Shown piece by piece: positions 26,587 to 36,086 of a DNA stretch of 64,000 nt. Source of the DNA: Isoptericola chiayiensis (GTDB lineage: Bacteria > Actinomycetota > Actinomycetes > Actinomycetales > Cellulomonadaceae). The DNA lies in contig NZ_JABEZT010000003.1 in assembly GCF_013149805.1 (NCBI RefSeq), forward strand, positions 62,001 to 126,000, read 5' to 3'. The position numbers and the translations under genes were made by a program. The notes under the pieces are model-generated. The model saw only the letters and a program-made list of their open reading frames with translations, searched no databases and was not told the origin of the DNA. Positions within the stretch are counted from its first letter, which is position 1; each line of letters opens with the position of its first letter.

Positions 26587-27465
26587 TCAGAAGAGCCCGA
26601 GTCCCCAGGTCGGGACGGTGGAATACTTCCACACCGACAGCGCCACCAGCACGACGCCCACGACGGCGGGCAGCGCCCACCCGACGAGCTGCTGCCGTTC
26701 CCGGGGAGCCCACGCGTAGCCCGCGCCGATCGCGAGCCCCACGATCAGACCGCCGACGTGCGCCTCCCAGGCGATGCCGCCCACGAAGAACGGCAGCGCC
26801 ATGTTGATGGCGATGAGGGCGACGATCTGCCCCGCGTTGCGTCCCAGCCGCCGCAGCACGGGGATGATTGCGCCGAACAACCCGAAGACCGCACCCGAGG
26901 CACCCACGACGCCCTGCTGCCAGCTCAGCCCCGTCGGGTCGGCCAGCAGCAGGACGCCGACCGAGCCGCCCAGCGCGGAGAGCAGGTAGAGCGCCACGAA
27001 CCGGCCCCGGCCGAACGCCTGCTCGAGGAACGGACCCACGAGCCACAGCGCGTACATGTTGAACAGGATGTGCAGCGGGGTCGTGGAGTGCAGGAACGCG
27101 GCGGTCAGGAACCGCCACGGCTCCTCCTGGCCGGTCGCGGGGGAGAACGCCCACTGCTGGGTCCACGCCCCGCCGGTAGCGAGCTGCAGCACCCAGCTGA
27201 CGACGCACAGCCCGATGATCGTCAGGGTCACCACCGGCCGACCGCCGCGCACGGTCGCGCCGAAGGCGGTGCGCACGTTGCGCGCCGCCTTCGACGACTC
27301 CGCGACGCAGTCGACGCACTGCACCCCCACCGCCGCCGGGCGCTGGCACTCGGGGCAGGCCGGGCGGCCGCAGCGCTGGCACCGCACGTACGACACCCGG
27401 TCCGGGTGCCGCGGGCACACCGGCGGCGCGCTCCCGGGCTGCTGGGCAGGCTCAGGGGTGCTGAT
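26587..27465 (-). CDS. Rhomboid-family intramembrane serine protease, probable ATC start
   Basis: A 292-residue protein. An N-terminal zinc-ribbon-like part (about 16-56) has CPRHPDRVSYVRCQRCGRP, CPECQRP and CVDCV; the rhomboid core follows with HILFNMYALWLVGP, GVVGASGAVFGLFGAI (catalytic Ser in GASG) and WEAHVGGLIVGLAIG (catalytic His). No ATG, GTG or TTG opens the frame at the expected place. ATC at 27465-27463 lies 7 bases after a perfect GGAGGG (27473-27478) and would give M-S-T-P-E-P, so I take it as start. The alternative is GTG at 27420, which loses 15 residues and has no good ribosome site. Confidence 0.88.
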   Translation of the reverse strand: MSTPEPAQQPGSAPPVCPRHPDRVSYVRCQRCGRPACPECQRPAAVGVQCVDCVAESSKAARNVRTAFGATVRGGRPVVTLTIIGLCVVSWVLQLATGGAWTQQWAFSPATGQEEPWRFLTAAFLHSTTPLHILFNMYALWLVGPFLEQAFGRGRFVALYLLSALGGSVGVLLLADPTGLSWQQGVVGASGAVFGLFGAIIPVLRRLGRNAGQIVALIAINMALPFFVGGIAWEAHVGGLIVGLAIGAGYAWAPRERQQLVGWALPAVVGVVLVALSVWKYSTVPTWGLGLF

Positions 27466-27494
27466 GGCTCGGCCCTCCGTGGGGTCGGGTCGGG

Positions 27495-28034
27495 TCAGTC
27501 CTCGACGGTGACCGAGTTGATGACGATGTCCTCCACCGGGCGGTCGCCCGGGCGCGTCTGCGTGGTGCCGATGGCGTCCACCACCGCGCGCGAGTCGTCG
27601 TCGGCAACCTTGCCGAAGATGGTGTGCTTGCCGTTCAGCCACGGGGTGGCGGCCGTGGTGATGAAGAACTGGGAGCCGTTGGTGCCCTCGACCGCGCCCG
27701 TGACCGGGTTGCGGCGCTTGCCCGCGTTGGCCATCGCCAGGATGTACTTATCGTCGAACGCGAGCTCCGGGTGGATCTCGTCGTCGAACATGTAGCCCGG
27801 ACCGCCGGTCCCGGTGCCGAGCGGGTCGCCGCCCTGGATCATGAAGTTCTCGATGACGCGGTGGAAGATCACGCCGTCGTAGAGCGGGTCGTTGCGCTCG
27901 GCGCCCGTGCGCGGGTCGGTCCAGGTCGTGGTGCCCTGAGCCAGGCCGACGAAGTTCTTGACCGTCTTCGGCGCGTGGTTCGGCAGGAGCTCGATGCGGA
28001 TGTCACCGGCGGAGGTGTGCAGGGTTGCGAACAT
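27495..28034 (-). CDS. ppiA: Cyclophilin-type peptidyl-prolyl cis-trans isomerase
   Basis: A 179-residue cytoplasmic cyclophilin. VIFHRVIENFMIQGGDP has the catalytic Arg and Phe region, ILAMANAG and GTNGSQFFITTAATPWLNGK the central motif, and HTIFGKVADD closes the barrel. It speeds proline isomerisation in protein folding. Two in-frame ATGs, 28043 and 28034, are possible; I use 28034, which gives the usual start MFATLHTSAGDI. It shares the strand with the rhomboid gene 29 bases downstream. Confidence 0.92.
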   Translation of the reverse strand: MFATLHTSAGDIRIELLPNHAPKTVKNFVGLAQGTTTWTDPRTGAERNDPLYDGVIFHRVIENFMIQGGDPLGTGTGGPGYMFDDEIHPELAFDDKYILAMANAGKRRNPVTGAVEGTNGSQFFITTAATPWLNGKHTIFGKVADDDSRAVVDAIGTTQTRPGDRPVEDIVINSVTVED

Positions 28035-28122
28035 GTCGCCCATTCTCGCACCACGCACCACGTGTCCGGGTCGTCGGGCGTGTACCGGTGCGCTATCGCG
28101 CCGCCGGTGGCAGAGTGGTGCC

Positions 28123-28929
28123 ATGGTGCAGACCCCGAAGATCGACTCCGCCAAGGTCAAGGACTCCGCCGCCGAGGTCGCGGCAGCGCTGGTCGGTGCG
28201 GGCTCGCGCGCCGCAGACGGTGCCCGCGACGCCGCCGGTCAGGCCAAGGACTGGGCCGGCCCGCGCTACGACTCGTTCGTCGAGTGGCTGCGGCCCCGCG
28301 CCGAGAAGGCCTGGAACGACAGCGTCCAGGCCGCCGCCCCGCGCGTCGAGGACGCCGCCGTCAAGGCCGGTCCGATGATCGACTCCGCCCACGACAAGAT
28401 CGTCGACGAGTACCTGCCCAAGCTGGTCCTCGCCTTCAACGCCGCGGCCGAGCGCGCCGCCATGACGGCCGACGAGGCCGCCAAGATGGCCGCGAAGTCC
28501 GCCAAGTCCGCCGAGAAGGCGGCCCGCAAGGCGCAGCGGAAGTCCCGCCGGCGCAAGACGCTCGTGTGGACCGCCGTCCTCGGCGGCGTCGCCGCGGCCG
28601 GCTACGCCTTCTACCGCCGGGCGCAGCCGCAGAACGACCCGTGGGCCGAGCCCTGGGAGCAGTCCTCCGCCCCCGACTTCGACGGTGTGGCCCGCGACGC
28701 CCGCCACGTGGTCGGTGACGCGGCCGAGGCCGTGGGCGAAGCCGCCGGTGCCGCCGTCGCGAAGGGCAAGGAGGCCTCGGAGAAGATCTCGGAGGCCGCC
28801 GGCCGCGCCCGCAAGAAGACCGCCGACGAGGCGAGCGACGCTGCCGAGAACGCCCAGGAGGCGGCGGACGAGGCCGCCGAGGACGTCAAGGACGCCGCGG
28901 ACAGCGCGAAGGACGACACGACGAAGTAG
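28123..28929 (+). CDS. Helical repeat (LEA/apolipoprotein-like) membrane protein
   Basis: A 268-residue protein, mostly amphipathic helix rich in Ala, Lys, Asp and Glu. A single helix (about 148-165, TLVWTAVLGGVAAAGYAFY) follows a strongly basic stretch (RKAQRKSRRRK). The part after it (AGRARKKTADEASDAAENAQ) has 11-residue-like repeats as in LEA and apolipoprotein proteins. I do not know its function; a stress-related or envelope-associated coat protein is a guess. ATG 28123 is chosen as the only close start. A strong hairpin follows the stop codon. Confidence 0.75.
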   Translation: MVQTPKIDSAKVKDSAAEVAAALVGAGSRAADGARDAAGQAKDWAGPRYDSFVEWLRPRAEKAWNDSVQAAAPRVEDAAVKAGPMIDSAHDKIVDEYLPKLVLAFNAAAERAAMTADEAAKMAAKSAKSAEKAARKAQRKSRRRKTLVWTAVLGGVAAAGYAFYRRAQPQNDPWAEPWEQSSAPDFDGVARDARHVVGDAAEAVGEAAGAAVAKGKEASEKISEAAGRARKKTADEASDAAENAQEAADEAAEDVKDAADSAKDDTTK

Positions 28930-28946
28930 GACCGCCACATCGTACG

Positions 28947-28983
28947 ACGAGAGCCCCCGTCCGTGCCGGACGGGGGCTCTCGT
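28947..28983. terminator. Strong hairpin between convergent gene and tRNA
   Basis: The arms ACGAGAGCCCCCGTCCG (28947-28963) and CGGACGGGGGCTCTCGT (28967-28983) pair perfectly over a three-base loop. It lies between the plus-strand gene ending at 28929 and minus-strand tRNA-Ala, so it can serve both. Confidence 0.85.
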
Positions 28984-28992
28984 GTACTCGGG

Positions 28993-29065
28993 TGGAGCCA
29001 GGGGGACTCGAACCCCCAACCCCCTGCTTGCAAAGCAGGTGCGCTACCAGTTGCGCCATGGCCCC
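28993..29065 (-). tRNA. tRNA-Ala (anticodon TGC)
   Basis: A 73-base tRNA. GGGGCCA pairs with TGGCTCC (with one G-U), discriminator A; the anticodon stem CCTGC/GCAGG encloses TTTGCAA; the T-arm has GGTTCGAGTCC. CCA is not encoded. Confidence 0.95.
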
Positions 29066-29075
29066 GGGAGGGTGG

Positions 29076-29195
29076 TCAGTCGAGGGAGTCGGTGACCTCG
29101 GTCCACAGGTCACGGTCGGCGGCGTCCGCCGAGACGCGCCGCCAGACGAGGTAGCCGGCCGCTGCGGCGAACAGCACGACGATCAGCTTCTTCAT
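29076..29195 (-). CDS. DLW-39 family protein
   Basis: A 39-residue protein between tRNA-Ala and tRNA-Ile: it begins MKKLIVVLFAAAAGYLVWRR and ends DRDLWTEVTDSLD. The near-terminal Asp-Leu-Trp and the length of 39 match the actinobacterial DLW-39 family. It has a signal-anchor-like helix (4-18) and an excellent ribosome site (GAGGAGG). It is typically found near gyrA and these tRNAs. Function unknown. Confidence 0.92.
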   Translation of the reverse strand: MKKLIVVLFAAAAGYLVWRRVSADAADRDLWTEVTDSLD

Positions 29196-29222
29196 GCTGG
29201 ACCTCCTCGTCAGGCAGGGGAG

Positions 29223-29296
29223 TGGGGCTAGGAGGACTTGAACCTCCGACCTCTTCCTTATCAGGGAAGCGCTCTAACCGTCTGAGCTATAGCCCC
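29223..29296 (-). tRNA. tRNA-Ile (anticodon GAT)
   Basis: A 74-base tRNA. GGGGCTA pairs with TAGCCCC, discriminator A; the anticodon stem CTTCC/GGAAG encloses CTGATAA; the T-arm has GGTTCAAGTCC. CCA is not encoded. Confidence 0.96.
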
Positions 29297-29420
29297 TCGC
29301 ACCGTCCCGATCAGGGCGTGCAGCACGGAACATTACCGTACCGGGCTGCCCGCACCCAAACCGGAATCGGGCCGGTCCGGTGTGACGTCCGTCGCCACCG
29401 GCCCGCGCCGCGGGACGGTC

Positions 29421-30335
29421 TCACTCGTCCGTGAGGGCGACGTGCACGCCACCCACCAGGGCGGCCGTGATGTTGTAGAGGATCGCCATGATCGTGGCCA
29501 GCGCGGTCATCAGCACCATGTTCACCAGCGCGACCAGCATCGAGAGCGAGATGACTCGTTCGAACGCGACGAACTGCGTGATGTCGATCGCCTGGTTGCC
29601 CAGGGTCTCCACCAGGAACTCCTGGATCGTGCCGAACGTGCCCATGCTGTTGAGCATGTACCAGGCCACGGCGGTGGCCACCACCATCATGATGCCGACG
29701 GCGAACGACAGCAGGAACGCGAGCTTCATGACGGACCACGGGTCCACGCGGGAGACCGAGAGCCGGACCCGCCGTACCCCGGCCTCCGTGGCTGCCACCG
29801 GCTGGGCGCCCGTCTGCGGCTGCTGCGCGGTGCCGTGCACCCCGCCGACGGAGTAGTGCATCTCGGGACGCGGCGCCGAGCGGTCCGCGGAGTCCGGCGC
29901 CGGCGGGGGCGGCGGGGTAGCACCCGGCGTGCCGGTCGCACCCGACGGCGGCGCGGACGCGTCGGCGGTCCGGCCGGAGGCGGAGGCCGACGACGACGCC
30001 GACTGGACCTTCCGCGCGGCGTTCCGGGCGGCAGCGAGCGCCGTGGCCGCAGCCTTGACGGCCCCCTCCTTCATGGGCGAGGAGGTCTGCTCCGCGGGCT
30101 CCGCCGGCTGCTCGGCGGGAGCCGCCGGCTGCTCCGTCTGCTCCGTCGACTGCGGCTCCCCGGAGACGGAGTCCGTACCGGCGGGCTCCGACGGCGCTGC
30201 CGACGTCTTCTCGGGGGAGCTCTTGCCGTTGCCGGTCGTGGCGGGCTCGGAATCGCTCACGGGCGTCATCGACTGCGTGGCCTCGACGTCCTCCTCGGAA
30301 GCCGCGGTGCGCTGCGAGGTGTTCTGGCTCGACAT
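29421..30335 (-). CDS. DUF3566 domain transmembrane protein
   Basis: A 304-residue protein. The first two-thirds are low complexity (Ser, Thr, Pro, Ala, Glu). The C-terminal DUF3566 domain (about 185-304) has RRVRLSVSRVDPWSVMKLAF, a helix (LLSFAVGIMMVVATAVAWYM), TIQEFL, and a second helix (LSMLVALVNMVLMTALATIM). This protein follows gyrA in most actinobacteria; in mycobacteria its homologue (CwsA region neighbour) is envelope-associated but not well characterised. Its ATG overlaps the gyrA stop by one base. Confidence 0.9.
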   Translation of the reverse strand: MSSQNTSQRTAASEEDVEATQSMTPVSDSEPATTGNGKSSPEKTSAAPSEPAGTDSVSGEPQSTEQTEQPAAPAEQPAEPAEQTSSPMKEGAVKAAATALAAARNAARKVQSASSSASASGRTADASAPPSGATGTPGATPPPPPAPDSADRSAPRPEMHYSVGGVHGTAQQPQTGAQPVAATEAGVRRVRLSVSRVDPWSVMKLAFLLSFAVGIMMVVATAVAWYMLNSMGTFGTIQEFLVETLGNQAIDITQFVAFERVISLSMLVALVNMVLMTALATIMAILYNITAALVGGVHVALTDE

Positions 30336-32956
30336 CAGATGTTCCCGTCCCCGGTCTCGTCCTGCGCCGGCGGGGCTGCCGTCGCGTCCTCGGTCGAGCC
30401 GTTCTCGGCGACTCGTCCCTCCACGCTAACCGACTCCTCGTCCTCGCGACGCTCGACGTTCCGGGCGACGGCGATGATCCGGTCGCCCTTCGCGGGCTTG
30501 GCGAAGGTCACGCCCTGCGTGGTGCGACCCGTGAGGTTGACCTCGTCGACGCGGGAACGCACGATCTTGCCCTGCTTCATGATGACGAGCACCTCGGTGT
30601 CCGCCTCGGTGACGAGCGCGCCCACCAGGTCGCCCCGGGCCTCGACGAGGTTCGCCACCTTGATGCCGTAGCCGTTGCGCCCCTGCAGGCGGTACTCCTC
30701 GATGCGGGTCCGCTTGGCGAACCCGCCCTCGGTCACGACGAACAGGTCGGTCTCCGGTTCGACGACGTCGGCGGCCAGCAGCTCGTCGTCGTCGCGGAAC
30801 TTCATGCCGGTGACGCCGGAGGTGGCGCGGCCCATGGGACGCAGCGTCTCGTCGTCGGCCGGGAAGCGGATCGACTGGCCCTTGCGGGAGACGAGGATCA
30901 GCTCGTCGTCCGCGTCCACGAGGCGGGCGGCGACCAGCTCGTCCGGGGTGCCGTCGTCGTCCGTGCGCAGGTTGATGGCGATGAGCCCGCCGCTGCGCGG
31001 CGAGTCGTAGTCGCCCAGGCGGGTCTTCTTCACCAGTCCGCGCCGGGTGGCGAGGACCAGGTACTCGGCGTCGTCGTAGTCCCGCAGGGCCAGCACCTGG
31101 GCGATCTTCTCGCCCGGCTGGAACGCCAGGAGGTTGGCCACGTGCTGGCCCTTGGCGTCCCGGGCCTGCTCGGGCAGCTCGTAGCCCTTGGCCCGGTAGA
31201 CACGGCCGGCGTCGGTGAAGAACAGCAGCCAGTGGTGCGTCGTGGTCACGAAGAAGTGGTCGACGATGTCGTCCTCGCGCAGCTGGGCGCCGCGCACGCC
31301 CTTGCCGCCGCGGCGCTGGGCCCGGTACGAGTCCGACCGGGTGCGCTTCGCGTAGCCGCCGCGCGTGATCGTGACGACCACGTCCTCCTCGGGGATGAGG
31401 TCCTCGACGGACATGTCGCCGTCGAACGGGAGGATGTGGGTGCGGCGCTCGTCGCCCCACTTCTCGGTGACCTCGTCGAGCTCGTCGCCGACGATGGCCC
31501 GCTGCCGCTCCGGCTTCGCCAGGATGTCGCGGTAGTCGAGGATCTCGGCCTGGAGCCGCGCGTGCTCGTCGAGGATCTTCTGCCGCTCCAGGGCCGCCAG
31601 GCGGCGCAGCTGCAGCGCGAGGATCGCGTTGGCCTGGTCCTCGTCGATGCCGAGCAGCTCCCGCAGCCCGGTACGCGCCTCCTCGACGTCGGGGGAGCGG
31701 CGGATGAGCGCGATGACCTCGTCGAGGGCGTCGAGGGCGCGCAGGTAGCCCTCGTAGATGTGGATCTGCTCCTCGGCGGCCCTGAGCAGGTACTCGGTGC
31801 GCCGGCGCACGACGTCGATCTGGTGCTGCGTCCAGTGCCGCACGAACGCGTCGAGGCTGAGCGTGCGGGGCACGTCGTCGACGAGGGCGAGCATGTTGGC
31901 GCTGAAGTTGTCCTGCAGCGGCGTGTGCTTGTAGAGGTTGTTGAGGACGACCTTGGCGATGGCGTCGCGCTTGAGCACGATGACGAGGCGCTGGCCCGTG
32001 CGACCCGAGGTCTCGTCGCGGATGTCCGCGATCCCCTGGATGCGTCCGTCGTTGACGAGGTCGGCGATCTTCGTGGCCAGGTTGTCCGGGTTCACCATGT
32101 AGGGCAGCTCGGTGACCACGAGGCAGGTCCGGTTCTGGATCTCCTCGACGTTCACCACCGCGCGCATCGTGATCGACCCGCGGCCGGTTCGGTAGGCCTC
32201 CTCGATCCCCTTGGTGCCGAGGATCTGCGCACCGGTCGGGAAGTCCGGGCCCTTGATCCGCTTGAGCAGCGCGGCGAGCAGCTCCTCCTTCGGCGCGTCC
32301 GGGTTGGCGAGGTGCCACCGGACGCCGTCGGCCACCTCGCGCATGTTGTGCGGCGGGATGTTGGTGGCCATGCCGACGGCGATGCCCGCGGAGCCGTTGA
32401 CCAGCAGGTTCGGGATGCGCGCCGGCAGGACGGTGGGCTCCTGGGTGCGGCCGTCGTAGTTGTCCTGGAAGTCGACGGTGTCCTTGTCGATGTCCCGGAC
32501 CATCTCGAGGGCGAGCGGCGCCATCTTGCACTCGGTGTACCGCGGGGCGGCCGCCGGGTCGTTCCCGGGGGAGCCGAAGTTCCCCTGCCCGGCGACGAGC
32601 GGGTAGCGCAGCACCCAGTCCTGCACCAGGCGGACCAGGGTGTCGTAGATGGCCGTGTCACCGTGCGGGTGGTACTTGCCCATGACGTCGCCGACGACGC
32701 GCGAGCACTTCGAGAACGCCCGGTCGGGGCGGTATCCGCCGTCGTACATCGCGTACAGCACGCGCCGGTGCACCGGCTTGAGCCCGTCGCGCACGTCGGG
32801 CAGCGCACGGCCCACGATCACGCTCATCGCGTAGTCGAGGTACGAGCGCTGCATCTCGAGCTGCAGGTCGACCTGCTCGATGCGCCCGTGGTGCACCAGC
32901 GTGTCGGGCACGCCGTCGGTGCCCTCCGTGTCGAGTCCGGGGGTCTCGTCCGTCAC
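30335..32956 (-). CDS. gyrA: DNA gyrase subunit A
   Basis: An 873-residue protein. [20 protein letters not shown] opens the breakage-reunion domain; [19 protein letters not shown] is the quinolone-resistance region with Thr at the Escherichia coli Ser83 position and Asp kept at the Asp87 position; [10 protein letters not shown] has the catalytic Tyr; the C-terminal beta-pinwheel has the GyrA box-like [10 protein letters not shown]. With GyrB it introduces negative supercoils. It lies 91 bases after gyrB on the same strand. Confidence 0.98.
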   Translation of the reverse strand: MTDETPGLDTEGTDGVPDTLVHHGRIEQVDLQLEMQRSYLDYAMSVIVGRALPDVRDGLKPVHRRVLYAMYDGGYRPDRAFSKCSRVVGDVMGKYHPHGDTAIYDTLVRLVQDWVLRYPLVAGQGNFGSPGNDPAAAPRYTECKMAPLALEMVRDIDKDTVDFQDNYDGRTQEPTVLPARIPNLLVNGSAGIAVGMATNIPPHNMREVADGVRWHLANPDAPKEELLAALLKRIKGPDFPTGAQILGTKGIEEAYRTGRGSITMRAVVNVEEIQNRTCLVVTELPYMVNPDNLATKIADLVNDGRIQGIADIRDETSGRTGQRLVIVLKRDAIAKVVLNNLYKHTPLQDNFSANMLALVDDVPRTLSLDAFVRHWTQHQIDVVRRRTEYLLRAAEEQIHIYEGYLRALDALDEVIALIRRSPDVEEARTGLRELLGIDEDQANAILALQLRRLAALERQKILDEHARLQAEILDYRDILAKPERQRAIVGDELDEVTEKWGDERRTHILPFDGDMSVEDLIPEEDVVVTITRGGYAKRTRSDSYRAQRRGGKGVRGAQLREDDIVDHFFVTTTHHWLLFFTDAGRVYRAKGYELPEQARDAKGQHVANLLAFQPGEKIAQVLALRDYDDAEYLVLATRRGLVKKTRLGDYDSPRSGGLIAINLRTDDDGTPDELVAARLVDADDELILVSRKGQSIRFPADDETLRPMGRATSGVTGMKFRDDDELLAADVVEPETDLFVVTEGGFAKRTRIEEYRLQGRNGYGIKVANLVEARGDLVGALVTEADTEVLVIMKQGKIVRSRVDEVNLTGRTTQGVTFAKPAKGDRIIAVARNVERREDEESVSVEGRVAENGSTEDATAAPPAQDETGDGNI

Positions 32957-33047
32957 CGTCTACCGTTCCTTCCTGCGCCGCCCGGGCGCGGGTACCGCTC
33001 CATGTACATGTGATCTGGTGACGATGTACAGACACCGTCCGACCAGG

Positions 33048-35141
33048 TCAGATGTCGAGGAAGCGGACGTCCTTGGCGTTGCGCTGGATGAAGCTGCGGC
33101 GGGACTCGACGTCCTCGCCCATCAGGACCGAGAAGATCTCGTCGGCCGCGGCCGCGTCGTCCATGGTCACCTGCAGCAGGGTCCGGTGCTCCGGGTCCAT
33201 CGTGGTGTCCCACAGCTCCGAGTAGTCCATCTCGCCCAGACCCTTGTACCGCTGGATGCCGTTGTCCTTCGGGATCCGCTTGCCGGCGGCCAGACCCTGC
33301 TCCAGGAACGCGTCGCGCTCCCGGTCGGAGTACACGTAGTCGTGCGGCGCGTTGGTCCACTTGAGCCGGTACAGCGGCGGCTGGGCCAGGTACACGTACC
33401 CGTGCTCGATGAGCGGGCGCATGTAGCGGAACAGCAGCGTCAGCAGCAGGGTGCAGATGTGCTGACCGTCGACGTCGGCGTCCGCCATCAGCACGATCTT
33501 GTGGTACCGCAGCTTCGACAGGTCGAAGTCCTCGCCGATACCGGTGCCGAACGCCGTGATCAGCGCCTGCACCTCGTTGTTCGACAGCGCCTTGTCGAGG
33601 CGGGCCCGCTCCACGTTGAGGATCTTGCCGCGGATCGGCAGGATCGCCTGGTTGTGGGGGTCGCGCCCGCGCACCGCCGAACCACCGGCCGAGTCACCCT
33701 CGACGATGTAGACCTCGCACTCGTCGGGACGGTTCGACTGGCAGTCCTTGAGCTTGCCCGGCATGCCGCCGGAGTTCAGGATCCCCTTGCGACGCGTGGC
33801 CTCGCGGGCCTTGCGGGCCGCGATGCGGGCCTGGGACGCCGAGATCGCCTTGCGGATGACGTCGCGCGCCTCGTTGGGGTGGGCGTCGAACCAGTCCGTC
33901 AGCCGCTCGCGGACGATGCGCTGCACGAACGTCTTCGCCTCGGTGTTGCCGAGCTTGGTCTTCGTCTGCCCCTCGAACTGCGGCTCGGAGAGCTTGACCG
34001 ACAGCACCGCCGTCAGGCCCTCGCGGATGTCGTCGCCCGTGAGGTTCTCGTCCTTGTCCTTGAGGATCGCCTTGTCACGCGCGTACGAGTTGACCAGGGT
34101 GGTCAGCGCCGCCCGGAAGCCCTCCTCGTGCGTGCCGCCCTCCGTCGTGGAGATCGTGTTCGCGAACGTGTGCACCGACTCGCTGTAGGCGCCCGTCCAC
34201 TGCATCGCGATCTCCACCGAGATCTTCTGCGCGTCGTCCTCCGCCTCGAGGTCGATGACCTCCGGGTGGATGATCTCGGACTTCTTGGCACCGTTGATGT
34301 GCTTGACGTAGTCCGTCAGACCGCCGTCGTACTTGAACGTCACGGTCCGCACCGCGCCGGACGCCGACTCGGCGTCGTGCACCTCGTCGTCGGGGGAGGC
34401 GGTGCCGTCCTGGTCGGCCTCGCCGTCCTGCGCCGCCACCGCGGCCAGCACCTGGCGCGAGTCCAGGGTCCCGGTGACCTCGTCCGGGCCCGAGACGTGC
34501 TCGGCGCGCTCGTCGGTCAGCGTGATGCGCAGCCCCTTGTTCAGGAAGGCCATCTGCTGGAAGCGGGAGCGCAGCGTCTCGAAGTCGTAGTCCGTGGTCT
34601 CGAAGATCCCCGGGTCCGCCCAGAAGGTCTGGGTGGTGCCGGTCTCGGTGGTCTCGCCGAGCTGCTGCAGCTCACCGACCGGAGCCCCGCCGTCGGCGAA
34701 CTCCTGGCGCCAGGCGTACCCGTCGCGCGAGACCTCGGTGACCACCCGCGTCGACAGCGCGTTGACCACGGAGATGCCCACGCCGTGCAGACCGCCGGAG
34801 ACCGCGTACCCGCCGCCGCCGAACTTGCCGCCGGCGTGCAGGATCGTCATGACGACCTCGACCGTGGGCCGGCCCTCGGTGGGGTGCATGGCCACGGGGA
34901 TGCCGCGGCCGTTGTCGCGCACGCGCACGCCGCCGTCGGCCAGCAGCGTCACGTCGATGGTGTCGGCGTGCCCCGCCAGGGCCTCGTCCACCGAGTTGTC
35001 CACGACCTCGTAGACCAGGTGGTGCAGGCCTCGTTCGCCGGTGGACCCGATGTACATGCCGGGTCGTTTGCGGACGGCCTCGAGACCCTCGAGGACGGTG
35101 ATGTTCCCGGCGTCGTACGTGCCGTCGGATCGCTGAGCCAC
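33048..35141 (-). CDS. gyrB: DNA gyrase subunit B
   Basis: A 697-residue protein. The GHKL ATPase domain has [29 protein letters not shown] and [15 protein letters not shown]; the Toprim domain has [17 protein letters not shown] and [12 protein letters not shown]; the end is [12 protein letters not shown] start at GTG 35141, 11 bases after GAGGAG; a GTG four codons earlier overlaps that site. A roughly 35-residue acidic insertion ([19 protein letters not shown]) interrupts the transducer domain near residue 240, as in some relatives. It is preceded by a long leader with DnaA boxes. Confidence 0.98.
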   Translation of the reverse strand: MAQRSDGTYDAGNITVLEGLEAVRKRPGMYIGSTGERGLHHLVYEVVDNSVDEALAGHADTIDVTLLADGGVRVRDNGRGIPVAMHPTEGRPTVEVVMTILHAGGKFGGGGYAVSGGLHGVGISVVNALSTRVVTEVSRDGYAWRQEFADGGAPVGELQQLGETTETGTTQTFWADPGIFETTDYDFETLRSRFQQMAFLNKGLRITLTDERAEHVSGPDEVTGTLDSRQVLAAVAAQDGEADQDGTASPDDEVHDAESASGAVRTVTFKYDGGLTDYVKHINGAKKSEIIHPEVIDLEAEDDAQKISVEIAMQWTGAYSESVHTFANTISTTEGGTHEEGFRAALTTLVNSYARDKAILKDKDENLTGDDIREGLTAVLSVKLSEPQFEGQTKTKLGNTEAKTFVQRIVRERLTDWFDAHPNEARDVIRKAISASQARIAARKAREATRRKGILNSGGMPGKLKDCQSNRPDECEVYIVEGDSAGGSAVRGRDPHNQAILPIRGKILNVERARLDKALSNNEVQALITAFGTGIGEDFDLSKLRYHKIVLMADADVDGQHICTLLLTLLFRYMRPLIEHGYVYLAQPPLYRLKWTNAPHDYVYSDRERDAFLEQGLAAGKRIPKDNGIQRYKGLGEMDYSELWDTTMDPEHRTLLQVTMDDAAAADEIFSVLMGEDVESRRSFIQRNAKDVRFLDI

Positions 35142-35468
35142 AGGCTGGAGCACTCCTCGTCGTCCAGGCACTCGACAGGGACTCCCGGACCGGGGTCCGG
35201 GCCGCGACGCAAGGACGGGCACAGGAGTGCCGGCCGCGGGTCGGTGCCGTCGTGCCACCAGGAGACCACCGGGGCCCGAGCAGTCGACGACCGGCCCGGC
35301 GGTGACGCGGAGGGGCCGGTCGAATCGTTCTTCACGAGCCCGGGAAACCACCCGGGGACACCCGCTCAGTCTACCGTGAAGGCGCAAGAATTCGCGGGTT
35401 CCGGGCTCCGCGCGTGTGCGTTCTCACACGTTGTCCACAGGCCTGTCCACATCGCTGCCGGATCGGGG
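35142..35468. promoter_or_regulatory. gyrB leader and promoter region with DnaA boxes
   Basis: There is no gene in these 327 bases. A perfect DnaA box TTGTCCACA (35431-35439) and a near-perfect CTGTCCACA (35443-35451) sit at the DUF721 end. On the minus strand TAGACT (35373-35368) is a possible -10 about 230 bases ahead of gyrB, which would give a long leader. A CCCGGG-based hairpin is present at about 35339-35356. Confidence 0.5.
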
Positions 35469-36086
35469 TCACCCGTACGTGTCGCGAGGGCCCGGACCGC
35501 GCACCGACCGGCGTCCACGACGGAAGCTCGGGCCCGCCGGACCCAGCACCGTCACCTGCTCCACGACGCCCTCACCGACCTCCTCGTCCAGACGGCGACG
35601 CAGCGTCGGCAGCAGCAACCGCACCTGCGTGGCCCACGCGGTGGAGTCGGCGCGCACCACGAGCACGCCGTCCTCGAACGTCTCCGGCACGCAGTGCTGC
35701 GCCACCTGGTCGCCGACGACCTCCGACCACCGGCCGATGACGCCACCGACCGAGACATCCTGCGTCCAGCCCTTGTCCCGCAGCAGCCGCGACACCACGT
35801 CCGACAGCAGCCGCGGGTCCCTCGCACCCGGACCCTTGCCCGGGTCCTTGCGCGGCTCGGCCAGCGGGGAGCGGCGCGACGGCGCCCCCGGGCGCAGCCC
35901 CTTCGCCCGCGCGGCGGCCTTGGCCCGGTTGAGCGCCTCGCGCGCCACCTCCGCGGCCGGCGTCAGCTCGGTCCGCTCGACGACGGGACGCGGGTCGCGC
36001 GGGTCCCGCCCGGCCGGGGCGGGGGAGGCCGCCGACGCTCCGCCGTCGTCCCCGCCCTCCGGGAGCGCGCCGGTCGGCTCAGACAC
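35469..36086 (-). CDS. DUF721 (DciA-like) protein
   Basis: A 205-residue protein. A disordered N-terminal half (Pro, Gly, Arg, Lys rich) leads to the DUF721/DciA domain (about 90-185): [40 protein letters not shown], then [20 protein letters not shown]. Relatives load or recruit the replicative helicase where dnaC/dnaI is absent, and actinobacteria keep the gene next to recF. GTG start overlaps the recF stop by eight bases. It is almost certainly part of the dnaN-recF-gyr replication cluster. Confidence 0.9.
   Translation of the reverse strand: MSEPTGALPEGGDDGGASAASPAPAGRDPRDPRPVVERTELTPAAEVAREALNRAKAAARAKGLRPGAPSRRSPLAEPRKDPGKGPGARDPRLLSDVVSRLLRDKGWTQDVSVGGVIGRWSEVVGDQVAQHCVPETFEDGVLVVRADSTAWATQVRLLLPTLRRRLDEEVGEGVVEQVTVLGPAGPSFRRGRRSVRGPGPRDTYG

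Noticed and set aside
33000-33047. Regulatory palindrome ATGTACAT between gyrB and gyrA
   Set aside because: It is an 8-base palindrome without a second conserved half or known regulator; chance is likely.
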